Below are positions 35,251 through 44,011 of a DNA stretch of 64,000 nucleotides, in pieces. The stretch is from NCBI GenBank assembly GCA_964530625.1, contig CAZHAK010000007.1, forward strand, positions 1 through 64,000, in the 5' to 3' direction. Source of the DNA: JABWCQ01 sp964530625 (lineage in GTDB: Bacteria; Electryoneota; RPQS01). The stretch's first letter is position 1, and every line of letters starts with the position of its first letter. Below the pieces are notes generated by a model. The model was not told the DNA's origin. It saw only the letters and a list, made by a program, of their open reading frames with translations, and made no database searches. The position numbers were made by a program, and so were the translations under genes.

Positions 35251-36080
35251 TAAGCTCCCGTCGGCACGGCGGTACCGGAAACATCCAATGCACGCGGTGA
35301 TTTCTTAAACAGCGCAGAGTTCAACAAACCCATTTGCGCCAGCTTGTATTTTAACATGACCTGCACAGTTTGCAATCCGTATTTTGTGCTCCGCCGAAAA
35401 TTAATTGATGAAGCTTCGTCAAAATAGCGCGTCGGAATTGGCACGTCACCAATCCGGAATCCGTGAAACACCGATTGCGCCAAAAATTCCGAGTCAAAAA
35501 CAAAGTCATCTGAATTTGAATGGTAGTTTATCGTTTCCAATACTTCACGCGCATAGGCCCGGAATCCCGTATGCAGATCACCCGCGTTCTGACCAAGCAT
35601 TACATTCTCAAAAATAGTCAGAGCACGATTGGAAAGATATTTGTACACGGGCATGCCGCCTTCCAACGTCTCACGGCGAGATCGAATCCGCGAACCCAAA
35701 ATTATGTCCACGGTTCCCGTTTTCAGCAGGCTCACAACGGCGGGAGTAATCCGTCCGTCGTATTGATAGTCAGGATGAATCATTACCACCACGTCCGCGC
35801 CGGAATTTAGCGCCGCATCGTAACATGTCTTCTGATTGCCGCCGTAGCCCTTATTTCGTTCATGAGGAATAACCGTCATGCCAAGGGATTTTGCCACTTC
35901 AACAGTATTGTCCTTCGAGCAATCGTCTACAAGAATGAACTCGTGCACGGATCCGCTGGGGATGGACTTTAGTGTTCGTTCAATCGTCAGCGCGGCGTTG
36001 TAGGCCGGCATGACACACACGACTTTCTTGATCTCACGCTCAGGACGTTCCTGAAATTCTTCTAAGCGAACAAATCCCAT
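35250..36080 (-). CDS. Family 2 glycosyltransferase (polyprenyl-phosphate sugar synthase-like)
   Basis: The 276-residue GT-A enzyme opens its catalytic domain with VVCVMPAYNAALTIERTL (about 20-37), followed by EFILVDDCSKDNTVEVA (about 47-63) and VVMIHPDYQYDGRIT (about 97-111), which carries the metal-binding Asp region. DIILGSRIRSRRETLEGGMP and a conserved DLHTGFRAYAREVLE follow. This pattern is that of dolichyl/undecaprenyl-phosphate mannose or glucose synthases without the C-terminal membrane helices. It probably acts on the cytoplasmic side and hands a lipid-linked sugar to the polytopic neighbour at 33721. It lies only 9 bp after the lpd gene stop, so it is in the same transcription unit as the oxoglutarate dehydrogenase genes. 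Confidence 0.88.
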   Translation of the reverse strand: MGFVRLEEFQERPEREIKKVVCVMPAYNAALTIERTLKSIPSGSVHEFILVDDCSKDNTVEVAKSLGMTVIPHERNKGYGGNQKTCYDAALNSGADVVVMIHPDYQYDGRITPAVVSLLKTGTVDIILGSRIRSRRETLEGGMPVYKYLSNRALTIFENVMLGQNAGDLHTGFRAYAREVLETINYHSNSDDFVFDSEFLAQSVFHGFRIGDVPIPTRYFDEASSINFRRSTKYGLQTVQVMLKYKLAQMGLLNSALFKKSPRALDVSGTAVPTGA

Positions 36081-36089
36081 AAATTCCTT

Positions 36090-37490
36090 TTACAAATGCA
36101 GCGCGCGGTTTTCCGTCGCGGCTAAACAGGCTTCCTTCATCGCTTCCGTGAATGTCGGATGAGCATGAGACACCCTGGCAATATCTTCGGCACTCGCGCG
36201 GAACTCAAGCGCTACCACCGCCTCGGCAATCATGTCCGCGGCGCGCGCGCCAAACATATGCACACCTAAAATCTCGTCAGTGACTTTGTCCGCAAGCACC
36301 TTCACGACGCCTTCAGTTTCATTCGCAGCCCGCGCGCGTCCCAATGCTTTGTAGGGAAAGCTGCCCGTCTTGTAGGCGCGTCCCGATTGCTTTAGTTCTT
36401 CTTCGGTGAATCCCACTCCGGCCACTTCCGGCCAGGTGTAAACAACCCAAGGTATCGCGCGATAGTTAATATGCGGCTTCTGTCCTGCGAGCAATTCTGC
36501 GACATACACGCCTTCGTCTTCGGCCTTGTGCGCAAGCATCGCGCCGCCAATGACGTCGCCTATCGCGTAAATTCCTGGACGAGCCGTCTCAAGATACTCA
36601 TTCACCTTGATAAATCCGCGCGTGTCTGTTGAAACCCTGACACTTTCGAGCCCCAGCTTGTCCGTGTAAGGTTTACGGCCGACAGCCATCAAACAGTAGT
36701 CACCGAGCAGTTCAATGTCATCTCCCCCCGGTGTCTCTGCAGTAACGGAAACTTTCTTACTCTTCGTATCTACTGCCTTAACCTTGTGACCAAAATAAAG
36801 TTCAATTCCGATATTCTTAAGCGACTTCCCCAGCTCCTTGCCCATCGTTAAGTCCATCGTCGGAATTGCGGAGTTTAAAAACTCTACAATGCGCACCTTC
36901 GTCCCCAATCTTGCAAAAACGGATCCCATCTCGCAACCGATTACGCCCGCTCCGATGACCACAAGCTCCTTAGGCACATTCTTCAGGGCCAGCGCTTCCG
37001 TCGAAGAGATAATTTTTGTCTTATCAATCTTGGCGAAGGGCAGGTCTAAAGGCTTTGAACCCGTCGCGATGATGGCATTCGTGAACGAAATCTCCTGAAC
37101 ACTGCCGTCTTCACTTTCCACGCGCAGTTTGTCCGCACCAAGAAACGAACCATGACCGTGCAACACGTCAATCTTGTTCTTCTTCATAAGATACGCGACG
37201 CCTTTGACGTTGTCGTCGACCACTGCGTCCTTGCGGCCGCGCATCGTCGGCCAATCGAGTTTCAATCCTGTGAGGCCGATGCCGTGTGTGTCAAAATGCT
37301 TGCCCGCAGCATAATAAAGCTCAGATGAGTCAAGCAAAGCTTTCGAGGGAATGCAGCCGACGTTCAGACACGTTCCACCCAGCGTCGCGTAACGCTCGAC
37401 GATGGCAACCTTCATTTTCAATTGTGCCGCGCGAATCGCCGCGACATAACCGCCGGGGCCTGACCCGACGACCACAAGATCGTATTTCAT
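36090..37490 (-). CDS. lpdA: Dihydrolipoyl dehydrogenase (E3)
   Basis: The 466-residue flavoprotein reoxidises the dihydrolipoyl arm of 2-oxoacid dehydrogenase complexes with NAD+. It shows the FAD motif VVGSGPGGYVAAIRAAQL at the N-terminus, the redox-active disulphide GGTCLNVGCIPSKALL (about 39-54), the NAD-binding VVIGAGVIGCEMGSVFARLG (about 177-196), the second FAD motif GIYAIGDVIGGAMLAHKAEDEG (cited in part) and the C-terminal catalytic HAHPTFTEAMKEA (about 443-455). Located 25 bp after sucB and 9 bp before the glycosyltransferase. As the only E3 in the window, it may also serve the other E1/E2 pair at 2136-4504. Confidence 0.96.
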   Translation of the reverse strand: MKYDLVVVGSGPGGYVAAIRAAQLKMKVAIVERYATLGGTCLNVGCIPSKALLDSSELYYAAGKHFDTHGIGLTGLKLDWPTMRGRKDAVVDDNVKGVAYLMKKNKIDVLHGHGSFLGADKLRVESEDGSVQEISFTNAIIATGSKPLDLPFAKIDKTKIISSTEALALKNVPKELVVIGAGVIGCEMGSVFARLGTKVRIVEFLNSAIPTMDLTMGKELGKSLKNIGIELYFGHKVKAVDTKSKKVSVTAETPGGDDIELLGDYCLMAVGRKPYTDKLGLESVRVSTDTRGFIKVNEYLETARPGIYAIGDVIGGAMLAHKAEDEGVYVAELLAGQKPHINYRAIPWVVYTWPEVAGVGFTEEELKQSGRAYKTGSFPYKALGRARAANETEGVVKVLADKVTDEILGVHMFGARAADMIAEAVVALEFRASAEDIARVSHAHPTFTEAMKEACLAATENRALHL

Positions 37491-37515
37491 ATTGAGAATT
37501 TTGTGAGAGTTCGTG

Positions 37516-38778
37516 CTATATTTGCAGCAGAATGCGCATGGGATTCTCCAAACTTTCCTTCACGCGAACGAGAAATCCGACTGACTCGCGCCCGTCTATG
37601 ATTCGATGATCGTAACTCATGGCCACATACATCATCGGACGGATGACCACTTGTCCATTCAATGCAATTGGGCGTTCCTCGATTTTGTGCATTCCTAAAA
37701 TTGCGCTCTGCGGCGGATTTAATATCGGCGTGGACATTAACGAGCCAAATACTCCGCCGTTGGAAATGGTATAGGTGCCGCCCGTCATCTCGTCAATCGT
37801 CAATTGATTGTTGCGCGCTCGTGCGGCAATCCGCTCGATGTCCGCTTCAATCTCGGCAAGGGTCATGCTTTCGGCATTTCGCACTACCGGCACCACCAAT
37901 CCTTTCGGCGCTTGCACTGCGACTCCCATGTCCACGTAATCGTGATAGATGATTTCATCTCCTTCGATCGAGGCGTTGACCGCAGGGAAGTACTTCAGCG
38001 CTTCCGTCAACGACTTCACAAAAAATGACATGTATCCAAGTTTGACACCGTGCTGCTCCTGAAACTTGTCTTTGAATTCCTTGCGCAGTTGAATCAGGTT
38101 TGACATGTCAATCTCATTGAAGGTCGTCAGCATGGCCGTTGTCTGCCTGACGGAGACCAATCGCTCGCCCACCTTTTGTCTGAGCAGAGACATCTTTTCG
38201 CGCCGCTCAACTCGCTCGCCCGAATAGGTTACTCGTGCAACTTGCGGGGGAAGATGCGATGGTGTCGTTACTTTGGGTGCGCTTGAGCTGGGCGCTGGAA
38301 TTGCCGCAGTCGGCGCGGCCTTGGGAGCGGCCACAGCACGCTGGGCATCGTCTTTCGTGATTCGGCCTGCTTTACCGCTGCCATTTGTTATGTCGTTTGC
38401 GCTCAGTCCGGCTTCGCGCAAAAGCTTGCCCGCTGCAGGTGAGGCGATTTTCGTGGACCCGCTTGCAACAGTAGACGGCTTGGCGGTCTGCGCCGCCGCC
38501 GTCGCAGCTTTCGCCTCTGTTTTAGCTGGCGCGGCAGTCGCCGTTGCTGTGTCATCAATCGTGCCAGCCAAGGCGCCAACGTGAACAGTTGATCCTTCCT
38601 GAATCAGAATCTTCAGAATGCCGCTCGTCTCAGCAGACACCGACAGCGTGGCCTTTTCCGACTCAATCTCAAACAATTCGTCGCCCATCTCCACAAACGC
38701 GCCGTCGGGCTTCAGCCAACTTGAAATCGTGACTTCATTGACGGATTCACCCGGACTTGGAACTTTTACTTCAAGCAT
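37516..38778 (-). CDS. sucB: 2-oxoglutarate dehydrogenase E2, dihydrolipoyl succinyltransferase
   Basis: This is the 420-residue succinyltransferase core of the oxoglutarate dehydrogenase complex (TCA cycle). The N-terminal lipoyl domain has the modified Lys in FEIESEKATLSVSAE at about residue 46. An Ala/Thr-rich linker (about 75-110) is followed by the E1/E3-binding domain (ASPAAGKLLREAGLSANDI, about 112-130). The catalytic domain ends with AMSYDHRIIDGRESVGFLV, whose His-Asp pair is catalytic. It follows sucA by 49 bp and precedes lpdA by 25 bp. The pairing with a SucA-type E1 identifies it as SucB rather than a pyruvate or branched-chain E2. Confidence 0.95.
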   Translation of the reverse strand: MLEVKVPSPGESVNEVTISSWLKPDGAFVEMGDELFEIESEKATLSVSAETSGILKILIQEGSTVHVGALAGTIDDTATATAAPAKTEAKAATAAAQTAKPSTVASGSTKIASPAAGKLLREAGLSANDITNGSGKAGRITKDDAQRAVAAPKAAPTAAIPAPSSSAPKVTTPSHLPPQVARVTYSGERVERREKMSLLRQKVGERLVSVRQTTAMLTTFNEIDMSNLIQLRKEFKDKFQEQHGVKLGYMSFFVKSLTEALKYFPAVNASIEGDEIIYHDYVDMGVAVQAPKGLVVPVVRNAESMTLAEIEADIERIAARARNNQLTIDEMTGGTYTISNGGVFGSLMSTPILNPPQSAILGMHKIEERPIALNGQVVIRPMMYVAMSYDHRIIDGRESVGFLVRVKESLENPMRILLQI

Positions 38779-38827
38779 TTTATGTCGTTATTCTCCCTAG
38801 CAAAAACAATCGCTCTTGCCGGGCTGT

Positions 38828-41542
38828 TTAGAGTTTAAAAACCTTATCAACCAGCTCAGTTGATTCATGCTCATGCAAATCCGGAAATCCGACGGAAGGA
38901 ACGCAAGACTCCGGACGGGAAATTACTCTGAGCTTTGTCAAATCAAACTTGCGAAAGAGAAACGGCCAGCACCCCTGATTCTCCGGCTCTTCCTGCGCCC
39001 ATACAAACTCCGCGTTCGGATAGCGATTTATCACGGCTTTTAACTGCTTTGTAGGGATTGGGAAAATTTGCTCTAACCTGACCAACGCCACATCTTTTCG
39101 ATCAGCGTCACGCTGTTTCTTTATCAAGTCAAAGTAGAATTTCCCCATACACAGCACCACGCGCTTAACGTGCTTCGGATTGGTCCAAGTATCATCCAAT
39201 ACTTCCTGATATTTCTTGCCGGGGCCGAAGTCTTCCATCGGGCTGACGCACAGCGGATGGCGCAGCGGGCTTTTTGGAGTCAACACAATCAGCGGAGTTC
39301 TAAACGGCCGCGTAAGCTGTCGTCTGAGCACATGAAAGAAATTTGCCGGTGACGTGCCAGCCACCACTTGCATATTCGTGCCCGCGCACATCTCAAGAAA
39401 TCTCTCAACGCGGGAGGACGAATGCTCCGGCCCTTGACCTTCTAAACCGTGGGGTAGGAGCAGCACCAATCCGTTTTCGCGGCGCCACTTCTGCTCGGCG
39501 CCTGCGATAAACTGGTCCGATATAATCTGCGCGCCATTCACGAAATCGCCAAATTGCGCTTCCCAAACCACCAGTGCTTTGGGTGACGCCATGGCATAGC
39601 CATACTCGTACCCTAACACGGCATATTCAGATAAAATCGAATTCCAGATTTCGAATTTCGCCTGATTCTTGCTGATATGATGCAGTGGATAGTACTCATC
39701 ATCCGAGTCTTCCATCCGCACCATCGCGTGACGATGAGAAAATGTGCCGCGTTTGGAGTCTTGACCGGAAAAGCGCACACTGTTGCCCTGATCGCATAAG
39801 GTCGCGTAAGCCAGCAGTTCACCCATCGCCCAGTCAAAACGGCCTTCCGTAATCATCTTGCGGCGATCCTGAAAAATCCGCTCGACCTTGCTCATAAACT
39901 TCTTGTCTTCTGGAAGTTTCGTGATTGCTTGAGCAATCCTCTTTAAGTCCTTTAGCTCAACACCCGTCTCAGGAGATTCTTCAAAGTCTTCAAGCGTGGA
40001 AAATCTGAGATCTTTCCAATAGTCCTTCAGGGAGCTTGGAGCCATTGATTCAAAAACATCTTTTGCCGTCTTAAAATCCGTTTCCAACTTTGCGCGGAAG
40101 TCCTTTTCAATCTCTTTGGACTCTTCGGCGGAAATAGTTCCTTCATCTGCAAGTTCGCGCGCATATATCTGCATCGGATCGGCATGCGCCGCAATCGCCT
40201 TATAGAGTACCGGCTGGGTAAATCGGGGCTCATCGCCCTCGTTGTGGCCGTGCTTCCGGTAGCCCAAAATGTCAACGAATACGTCACGCTGAAACTCCTG
40301 ACGAAATTCCAGAGCTAACTCAATCGTGTAAATTACTGCTTCCACGTCGTCACCATTCACATGGAACACCGGAGAAAGCGTCGTCTTCCCCACGTCGGTG
40401 CAATAGGTGCTTGAGCGTGCTTCAATGTAGTTGGTCGTAAAACCGACTTGATTGTTCAACACGATGTGCATTGATCCGCCTGTCTGGTAGGCGCTCACCT
40501 GTGACATCTGCAGCAACTCGTACACAACACCCTGTCCGGCAATTGCCGAATCTCCGTGGATCAGTACCGGCAGCACTTTCCTGAAGTCCGAACCGAAGCG
40601 CTGATCCGCCTTCGCCCGGCATACGCCGGCAACAACCGGATTGATGGCTTCCAAGTGTGACGGATTCGGCATCACGGTCAAGTGAACCGGCAATCCCGCG
40701 CGCGTCGTCTTGTCCACAGAGTGACCTAAATGATATTTTACGTCACCGGAAAAATGCGTGCCCCTGTATTGCTTGCCTTCAAATTCGTTAAAGATGTGGC
40801 GGTAATCCTTATCCAGCACATTCGTCAGGATGTTCAATCGCCCGCGATGTGCCATGCCGATCACAAAATCGTGAATCCCGAATTGTGCCCCGTGCTCGAC
40901 CAGCGCGTCCATCGCCGGAACAAATGTCTCAAGACCTTCAAGTGAAAATCTCTTTTGTCCCACGAATCGCTGATGCATGAATTTTTCCAGCACGACAGCC
41001 TGCGTGAGCTTTGTGAGCGTGTGCCGTTTCGCGTCTAAAGTAAAGTGGCGACGATTCCGGGTACTTTCCATTCGCTCTTGAAGCCAATCCAAAACCTTCG
41101 GATCGCGCATGAATATCCACTCGACGCCGACCGAGTTGCAATAAGTCGCTTCCAACAATTTGATAATTTCACGCAACGGTGACGGGCCGAGACCGACTCG
41201 CGTGCCTGCCTGAAACACCCGGTCCAAATCGCTTTCCGACAACTCGAAATTCTCCAATGTCAGCTTGCCGCCGTATTCGCGACGACTGCGGACCGGATTT
41301 GTTTTTGTAAACAGGTGGCCGCGCTGACGATAGGCCGCGATCAGGTTAACGACCTTGAACTCCTTCTCAAACTCTTCCGGAGCCTGTTGCGGCACCTGAC
41401 CGTTCAACGTCCGTGCAAACTCAAAACCTTCGAAAAATCGTCGCCAGCCTTGATCCATAGAATCAGGCGCAGAACGATACTTCTCGTAAATATCGTTTAT
41501 CACTGCCGGATCAGCATTCACCAAAAAAGACAAGTCTGTCAT
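38828..41542 (-). CDS. sucA: 2-oxoglutarate dehydrogenase E1 (thiamine diphosphate dependent)
   Basis: At 904 residues this is a homodimeric-type E1 of normal length, decarboxylating 2-oxoglutarate and succinylating the SucB lipoyl arm. Features: an N-terminal helix for complex assembly (FLVNADPAVINDIYEKYR), IGMAHRGRLNILTNVLDKDY near 230, thiamine-site segments GDSAIAGQGVVYELLQMSQ near 330 and SPVFHVNGDDVEAVIYTIEL near 390, and GYRKHGHNEGDEPRFTQP near 425. The pyrimidine-binding domain carries SHRHAMVRMEDSDDEYYPLH. AAGGAAGAA precedes the ATG. It heads a minus-strand transcription unit that continues through sucB and lpdA into envelope genes, with a promoter-like pair at 41665-41693. Confidence 0.96.
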   Translation of the reverse strand: MTDLSFLVNADPAVINDIYEKYRSAPDSMDQGWRRFFEGFEFARTLNGQVPQQAPEEFEKEFKVVNLIAAYRQRGHLFTKTNPVRSRREYGGKLTLENFELSESDLDRVFQAGTRVGLGPSPLREIIKLLEATYCNSVGVEWIFMRDPKVLDWLQERMESTRNRRHFTLDAKRHTLTKLTQAVVLEKFMHQRFVGQKRFSLEGLETFVPAMDALVEHGAQFGIHDFVIGMAHRGRLNILTNVLDKDYRHIFNEFEGKQYRGTHFSGDVKYHLGHSVDKTTRAGLPVHLTVMPNPSHLEAINPVVAGVCRAKADQRFGSDFRKVLPVLIHGDSAIAGQGVVYELLQMSQVSAYQTGGSMHIVLNNQVGFTTNYIEARSSTYCTDVGKTTLSPVFHVNGDDVEAVIYTIELALEFRQEFQRDVFVDILGYRKHGHNEGDEPRFTQPVLYKAIAAHADPMQIYARELADEGTISAEESKEIEKDFRAKLETDFKTAKDVFESMAPSSLKDYWKDLRFSTLEDFEESPETGVELKDLKRIAQAITKLPEDKKFMSKVERIFQDRRKMITEGRFDWAMGELLAYATLCDQGNSVRFSGQDSKRGTFSHRHAMVRMEDSDDEYYPLHHISKNQAKFEIWNSILSEYAVLGYEYGYAMASPKALVVWEAQFGDFVNGAQIISDQFIAGAEQKWRRENGLVLLLPHGLEGQGPEHSSSRVERFLEMCAGTNMQVVAGTSPANFFHVLRRQLTRPFRTPLIVLTPKSPLRHPLCVSPMEDFGPGKKYQEVLDDTWTNPKHVKRVVLCMGKFYFDLIKKQRDADRKDVALVRLEQIFPIPTKQLKAVINRYPNAEFVWAQEEPENQGCWPFLFRKFDLTKLRVISRPESCVPSVGFPDLHEHESTELVDKVFKL

Positions 41543-41852
41543 TTCTTCCTTTTTGCCCCGCGCGGACGTCCCCGTCCCGCTTGACTCTGAACTTCGTTCA
41601 CTATGTTTCGGTTACCGTTTCTGCGCATAACCCGCATGCTTTTGCTAAATATTCCCAATCTTAGAGTTTACGAAATTCCCCTCGGATTCTCAAGCGAAAG
41701 AGATCCGTTTTCCAGAGATTCGAACCTGTCTTAAGCATAGGTGCGTAAGCTGGCCAATCTGACCACGAGTTTGCCTTTCGCCTGTAAAATCCGCATCTTA
41801 GATGACCAAAGGCTTCGAATTTTCAATATTTTCAATAAAGAGGTGTCGTCAA
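41543..41852. other. Divergent intergenic region between sucA and the SPFH gene
   Basis: About 310 bases without a supported gene. It holds one promoter-like pair for sucA (41665-41693) and, near its right end, an A+T-rich stretch with AGAGGTG that serves as leader of the SPFH gene. I find no hairpin of note. Confidence 0.6.
41665..41693 (-). promoter_or_regulatory. Promoter-like -35/-10 pair upstream of sucA
   Basis: Minus strand: TTGAGA, 17 bases, TAAACT, leaving a leader of roughly 115 bases before the sucA start. Spacing is ideal but the -10 is imperfect. Confidence 0.4.
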
Positions 41853-42668
41853 ATGACAACTTATCGTCCAACCCCCAACCCCGCCCAAATTCTCAAGGTC
41901 TTTGGTGCGCTAATCGTAGTGCTGCTGCTTTTCCGCTGTTTCACCATCATTCCTGCCGGACACGTGGGTGTGGTCGACTTTTTCGGAAAGGTTTCAGACA
42001 CGACGTTGAAACCCGGTGTAAATCTGCGCAATCCGTTAGCGACCATACACAAGTTTTCGGTCAAGACTCAAGAAGAAAAGGAAATGATGACTGTCCCGTC
42101 AAGAGAGGGACTCTCTGTTCAGCTTGAAGTTTCGGTCCTGTTCCATTTGAATCCGGAAAAAGCCGCGGAAGTCTATAAAACCATTGGGCCGAATTACATC
42201 GGGATTATCCTTGAACCCAACTTTCGCTCAATAACTCGTGGCGTAACAGCAGGTTACGAAGCTCGCGCCCTCTACACCTCTGAGCGCGAAGTCCTCTCAC
42301 AGCAGATACAAACGGACTTGCAAGCTATTGTTGAACCGAGAGGCATCACGATTGAGGCCACTCCCCTGAGGCAAGTGAACTTACCGGTTAACCTGACCGC
42401 ATCCATCGAACAGAAGCTGCAAATGGAGCAAGAATCGCAAAGAATGGAGTTCGTTCTGACCAAGGAATCCCAAGAGGCGGATCGCAAGCGTATCGAGGCG
42501 CAAGGTATTGCCGACTTCCAGAAAATCGTTTCTCAGGGCCTCAGTGATCCCTTTTTACGCTGGAAAGGCATCGAAGCTACTGAAAAATTAGCTACTTCCA
42601 GCAATGCCAAGACAGTCGTTATCGGTTCTGGGAGGGACGGTCTACCTATCATCCTCGGCAATCAGTAG
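41853..42668 (+). CDS. Prohibitin/SPFH-domain membrane protein
   Basis: I start at the ATG at 41853 (MTTYRPTPNPAQILK) preceded by AGAGGTG; the longer frame begins in the leader. About 271 residues: one N-terminal transmembrane helix (VFGALIVVLLLFRCFTII), then an SPFH/band-7 domain with AGHVGVVDFFGKVSDTTLKPGVN, SVQLEVSVLFHLNPEKA and SEREVLSQQIQTDLQAIVEPRG. A coiled-coil segment rich in Glu/Gln/Arg follows (KLQMEQESQRMEFVLTKESQ). This is the prohibitin/HflC-like group, which forms ring-shaped membrane assemblies that scaffold proteases or organise membranes. It is a single gene without an HflK partner, with a divergent neighbour sucA. Confidence 0.88.
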   Translation: MTTYRPTPNPAQILKVFGALIVVLLLFRCFTIIPAGHVGVVDFFGKVSDTTLKPGVNLRNPLATIHKFSVKTQEEKEMMTVPSREGLSVQLEVSVLFHLNPEKAAEVYKTIGPNYIGIILEPNFRSITRGVTAGYEARALYTSEREVLSQQIQTDLQAIVEPRGITIEATPLRQVNLPVNLTASIEQKLQMEQESQRMEFVLTKESQEADRKRIEAQGIADFQKIVSQGLSDPFLRWKGIEATEKLATSSNAKTVVIGSGRDGLPIILGNQ

Positions 42669-42706
42669 GCCAGAATAACGCTATTTCTGGAAAATACGAA
42701 ATAGGA

Positions 42707-42733
42707 CGAGAGGCGGACATGTGCCGCCTCTCG
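42707..42733. terminator. Hairpin between convergent genes
   Basis: A perfect 10-bp stem CGAGAGGCGG/CCGCCTCTCG with a 7-base loop lies between the SPFH gene (+) and the DoxX gene (-). T-runs are weak, so termination efficiency is uncertain. Confidence 0.6.
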
Positions 42734-42756
42734 CAATTGAACCCGCTTAAAGCGGC

Positions 42757-43173
42757 CTATTTTACAAACCGCCGATCCAATGCGTATCTTCCACCGCCGA
42801 TCAGCACGAACGCGATTGCAATTGCCATGAACAGAAAGGCCTTTTCCGCCGTCCCGAACGGATCATCAGCGTGACGGACAAAGCCCGCGACTCCCATCGT
42901 GGTTGCAATAAAAAATGCGGACGGGCGCGTGGCTAGGCCCAGAGCAAGCAATATCGCGCACGCAAACTCCGAGAGACCTGCCGCCCACGCAAATACGTCG
43001 GGCATCGGAAAGCCCATCTTGGCAACACCGTCCACGAATTTCTCGGACGGAGGCATCTTGCCCCAGCCGTGTGCAATCGCCAGCGACAAACCCGTATAAA
43101 CCCGCAGCACAAACAAACCCATGTTCGCCGCGGCGGATTTGATATCGGCACCGCCAAATAGAAATTTCTTCAC
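42757..43173 (-). CDS. DoxX family membrane protein
   Basis: The 138-residue protein has four hydrophobic helices: NMGLFVLRVYTGLSLAIAHG, FAWAAGLSEFACAILLALGL, AFFIATTMGVAGFVRHA and KAFLFMAIAIAFVLIGGG. The loop sequence WGKMPPSEKFVDGVAKMGFP is the usual DoxX family pattern. Members are small inner-membrane proteins variously linked to quinone chemistry, thiosulphate oxidation or stress; the role here is not determinable. The start is GTG at 43173 with AGAGAGG upstream. It is transcribed alone, divergent from the racemase-family gene. Confidence 0.88.
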   Translation of the reverse strand: MKKFLFGGADIKSAAANMGLFVLRVYTGLSLAIAHGWGKMPPSEKFVDGVAKMGFPMPDVFAWAAGLSEFACAILLALGLATRPSAFFIATTMGVAGFVRHADDPFGTAEKAFLFMAIAIAFVLIGGGRYALDRRFVK

Positions 43174-43185
43174 ACGAGACCTCTC

Positions 43186-43214
43186 TTGTATTTATAAATC
43201 GTAAAACTTAGATT
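43186..43214 (+). promoter_or_regulatory. Promoter-like -35/-10 pair for the racemase-family gene
   Basis: TTGTAT, 17 bases, TAGATT, about 32 bp upstream of the ATG at 43247. The region is A+T-rich, so chance matches are likely. Confidence 0.3.
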
Positions 43215-43246
43215 ATTGAATTGGATTCACTCATTTGGGTATATAT

Positions 43247-43939
43247 ATGAAAACGCTCGGGCTTATCGGCGGAACAAGCTGGCATTCCACCGTGGACTAC
43301 TACAGATTGCTCAACCAGTTGGTAAATCAACGATTGGGCGGCAAAAACGCCGCGCGGCTCATTCTGCATTCCTTAAACTTCCAGGAATTCTACACGGACA
43401 ACCAGAATGGGGGTTGGGAGTCCACGGAGCGCTTTCTGATTCCCATCGCCCGTCAGCTTGAAGAGGCTGGTGCCGAAGGACTCATGCTATGTGCCAACAC
43501 CCCGCACATGGTCGCGCCGGGAGTGCAGGCCGCGATTTCGATTCCCTTGATCCACATCGCCGAAGCCACAGCGCGTGAAATTGTCAAGAACGGGCAAAAT
43601 CGAGTCGCTTTGCTCGGCACCGTTTTCACGATGGAGGAACCGTTCTATTCAGATATTCTCGCTCAACACGGAATCGAAACTCTCGTCCCTGACAAAGCGA
43701 CTCGTGACTACATCCATGAAACTATCTTCGATGAAATGAGTCTCGGCCAATTCAAGCACGAGACAAAAACTGAGTACCTGCGCATCATGAACACCCTGAA
43801 ACAGCAGGGCGCGCAAGGGGTGATTCTTGGATGCACCGAAATTCCGATCTTGGTCAAGCCCGAAGAGTGCCCCATGCCCGCCTACGACACCATCCTCATA
43901 CATTGCACGGCGGCCGTGGACTTCGCGTTGGCTGACTAA
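43247..43939 (+). CDS. Aspartate/glutamate racemase family protein
   Basis: The start is the ATG at 43247 (MKTLGLIGGTSWHSTVDYYR); an upstream in-frame TTG adds only four residues. About 230 residues. The two-cysteine active site of the family is present: MLCANTPHMVAPGV (about 82-95) and GVILGCTEIPILVKPEE (about 191-207). GLIGGTSWHSTVDYYRLLN is the signature of the broad-specificity YgeA/RacX-like branch. It interconverts L- and D-amino acids without a cofactor and may supply D-amino acids for the wall or for signalling. It is a monocistronic gene ending at a bidirectional terminator. Confidence 0.92.
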   Translation: MKTLGLIGGTSWHSTVDYYRLLNQLVNQRLGGKNAARLILHSLNFQEFYTDNQNGGWESTERFLIPIARQLEEAGAEGLMLCANTPHMVAPGVQAAISIPLIHIAEATAREIVKNGQNRVALLGTVFTMEEPFYSDILAQHGIETLVPDKATRDYIHETIFDEMSLGQFKHETKTEYLRIMNTLKQQGAQGVILGCTEIPILVKPEECPMPAYDTILIHCTAAVDFALAD

Positions 43940-43962
43940 GATACAAAAGTTATCACAAAAGA

Positions 43963-43993
43963 AAGAGGGGCAGGTTCATCACCGGCCCCTCTT
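43963..43993. terminator. Bidirectional rho-independent terminator
   Basis: AAGAGGGGC pairs with GCCCCTCTT around an 11-13-base loop between the convergent racemase-family (+) and subtilase (-) genes. The A-run on the left gives a T-run on the minus strand. Confidence 0.75.
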
Positions 43994-44011
43994 GCGGTTT
44001 CAGCTTATACC

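Noticed and set aside
41700..41790. A tRNA-like T-loop string (GATTCGAAC and its complement) upstream of the SPFH gene
   Set aside because: The flanking bases do not pair to a 5-bp T stem on either strand, and no acceptor or anticodon stem can be drawn.
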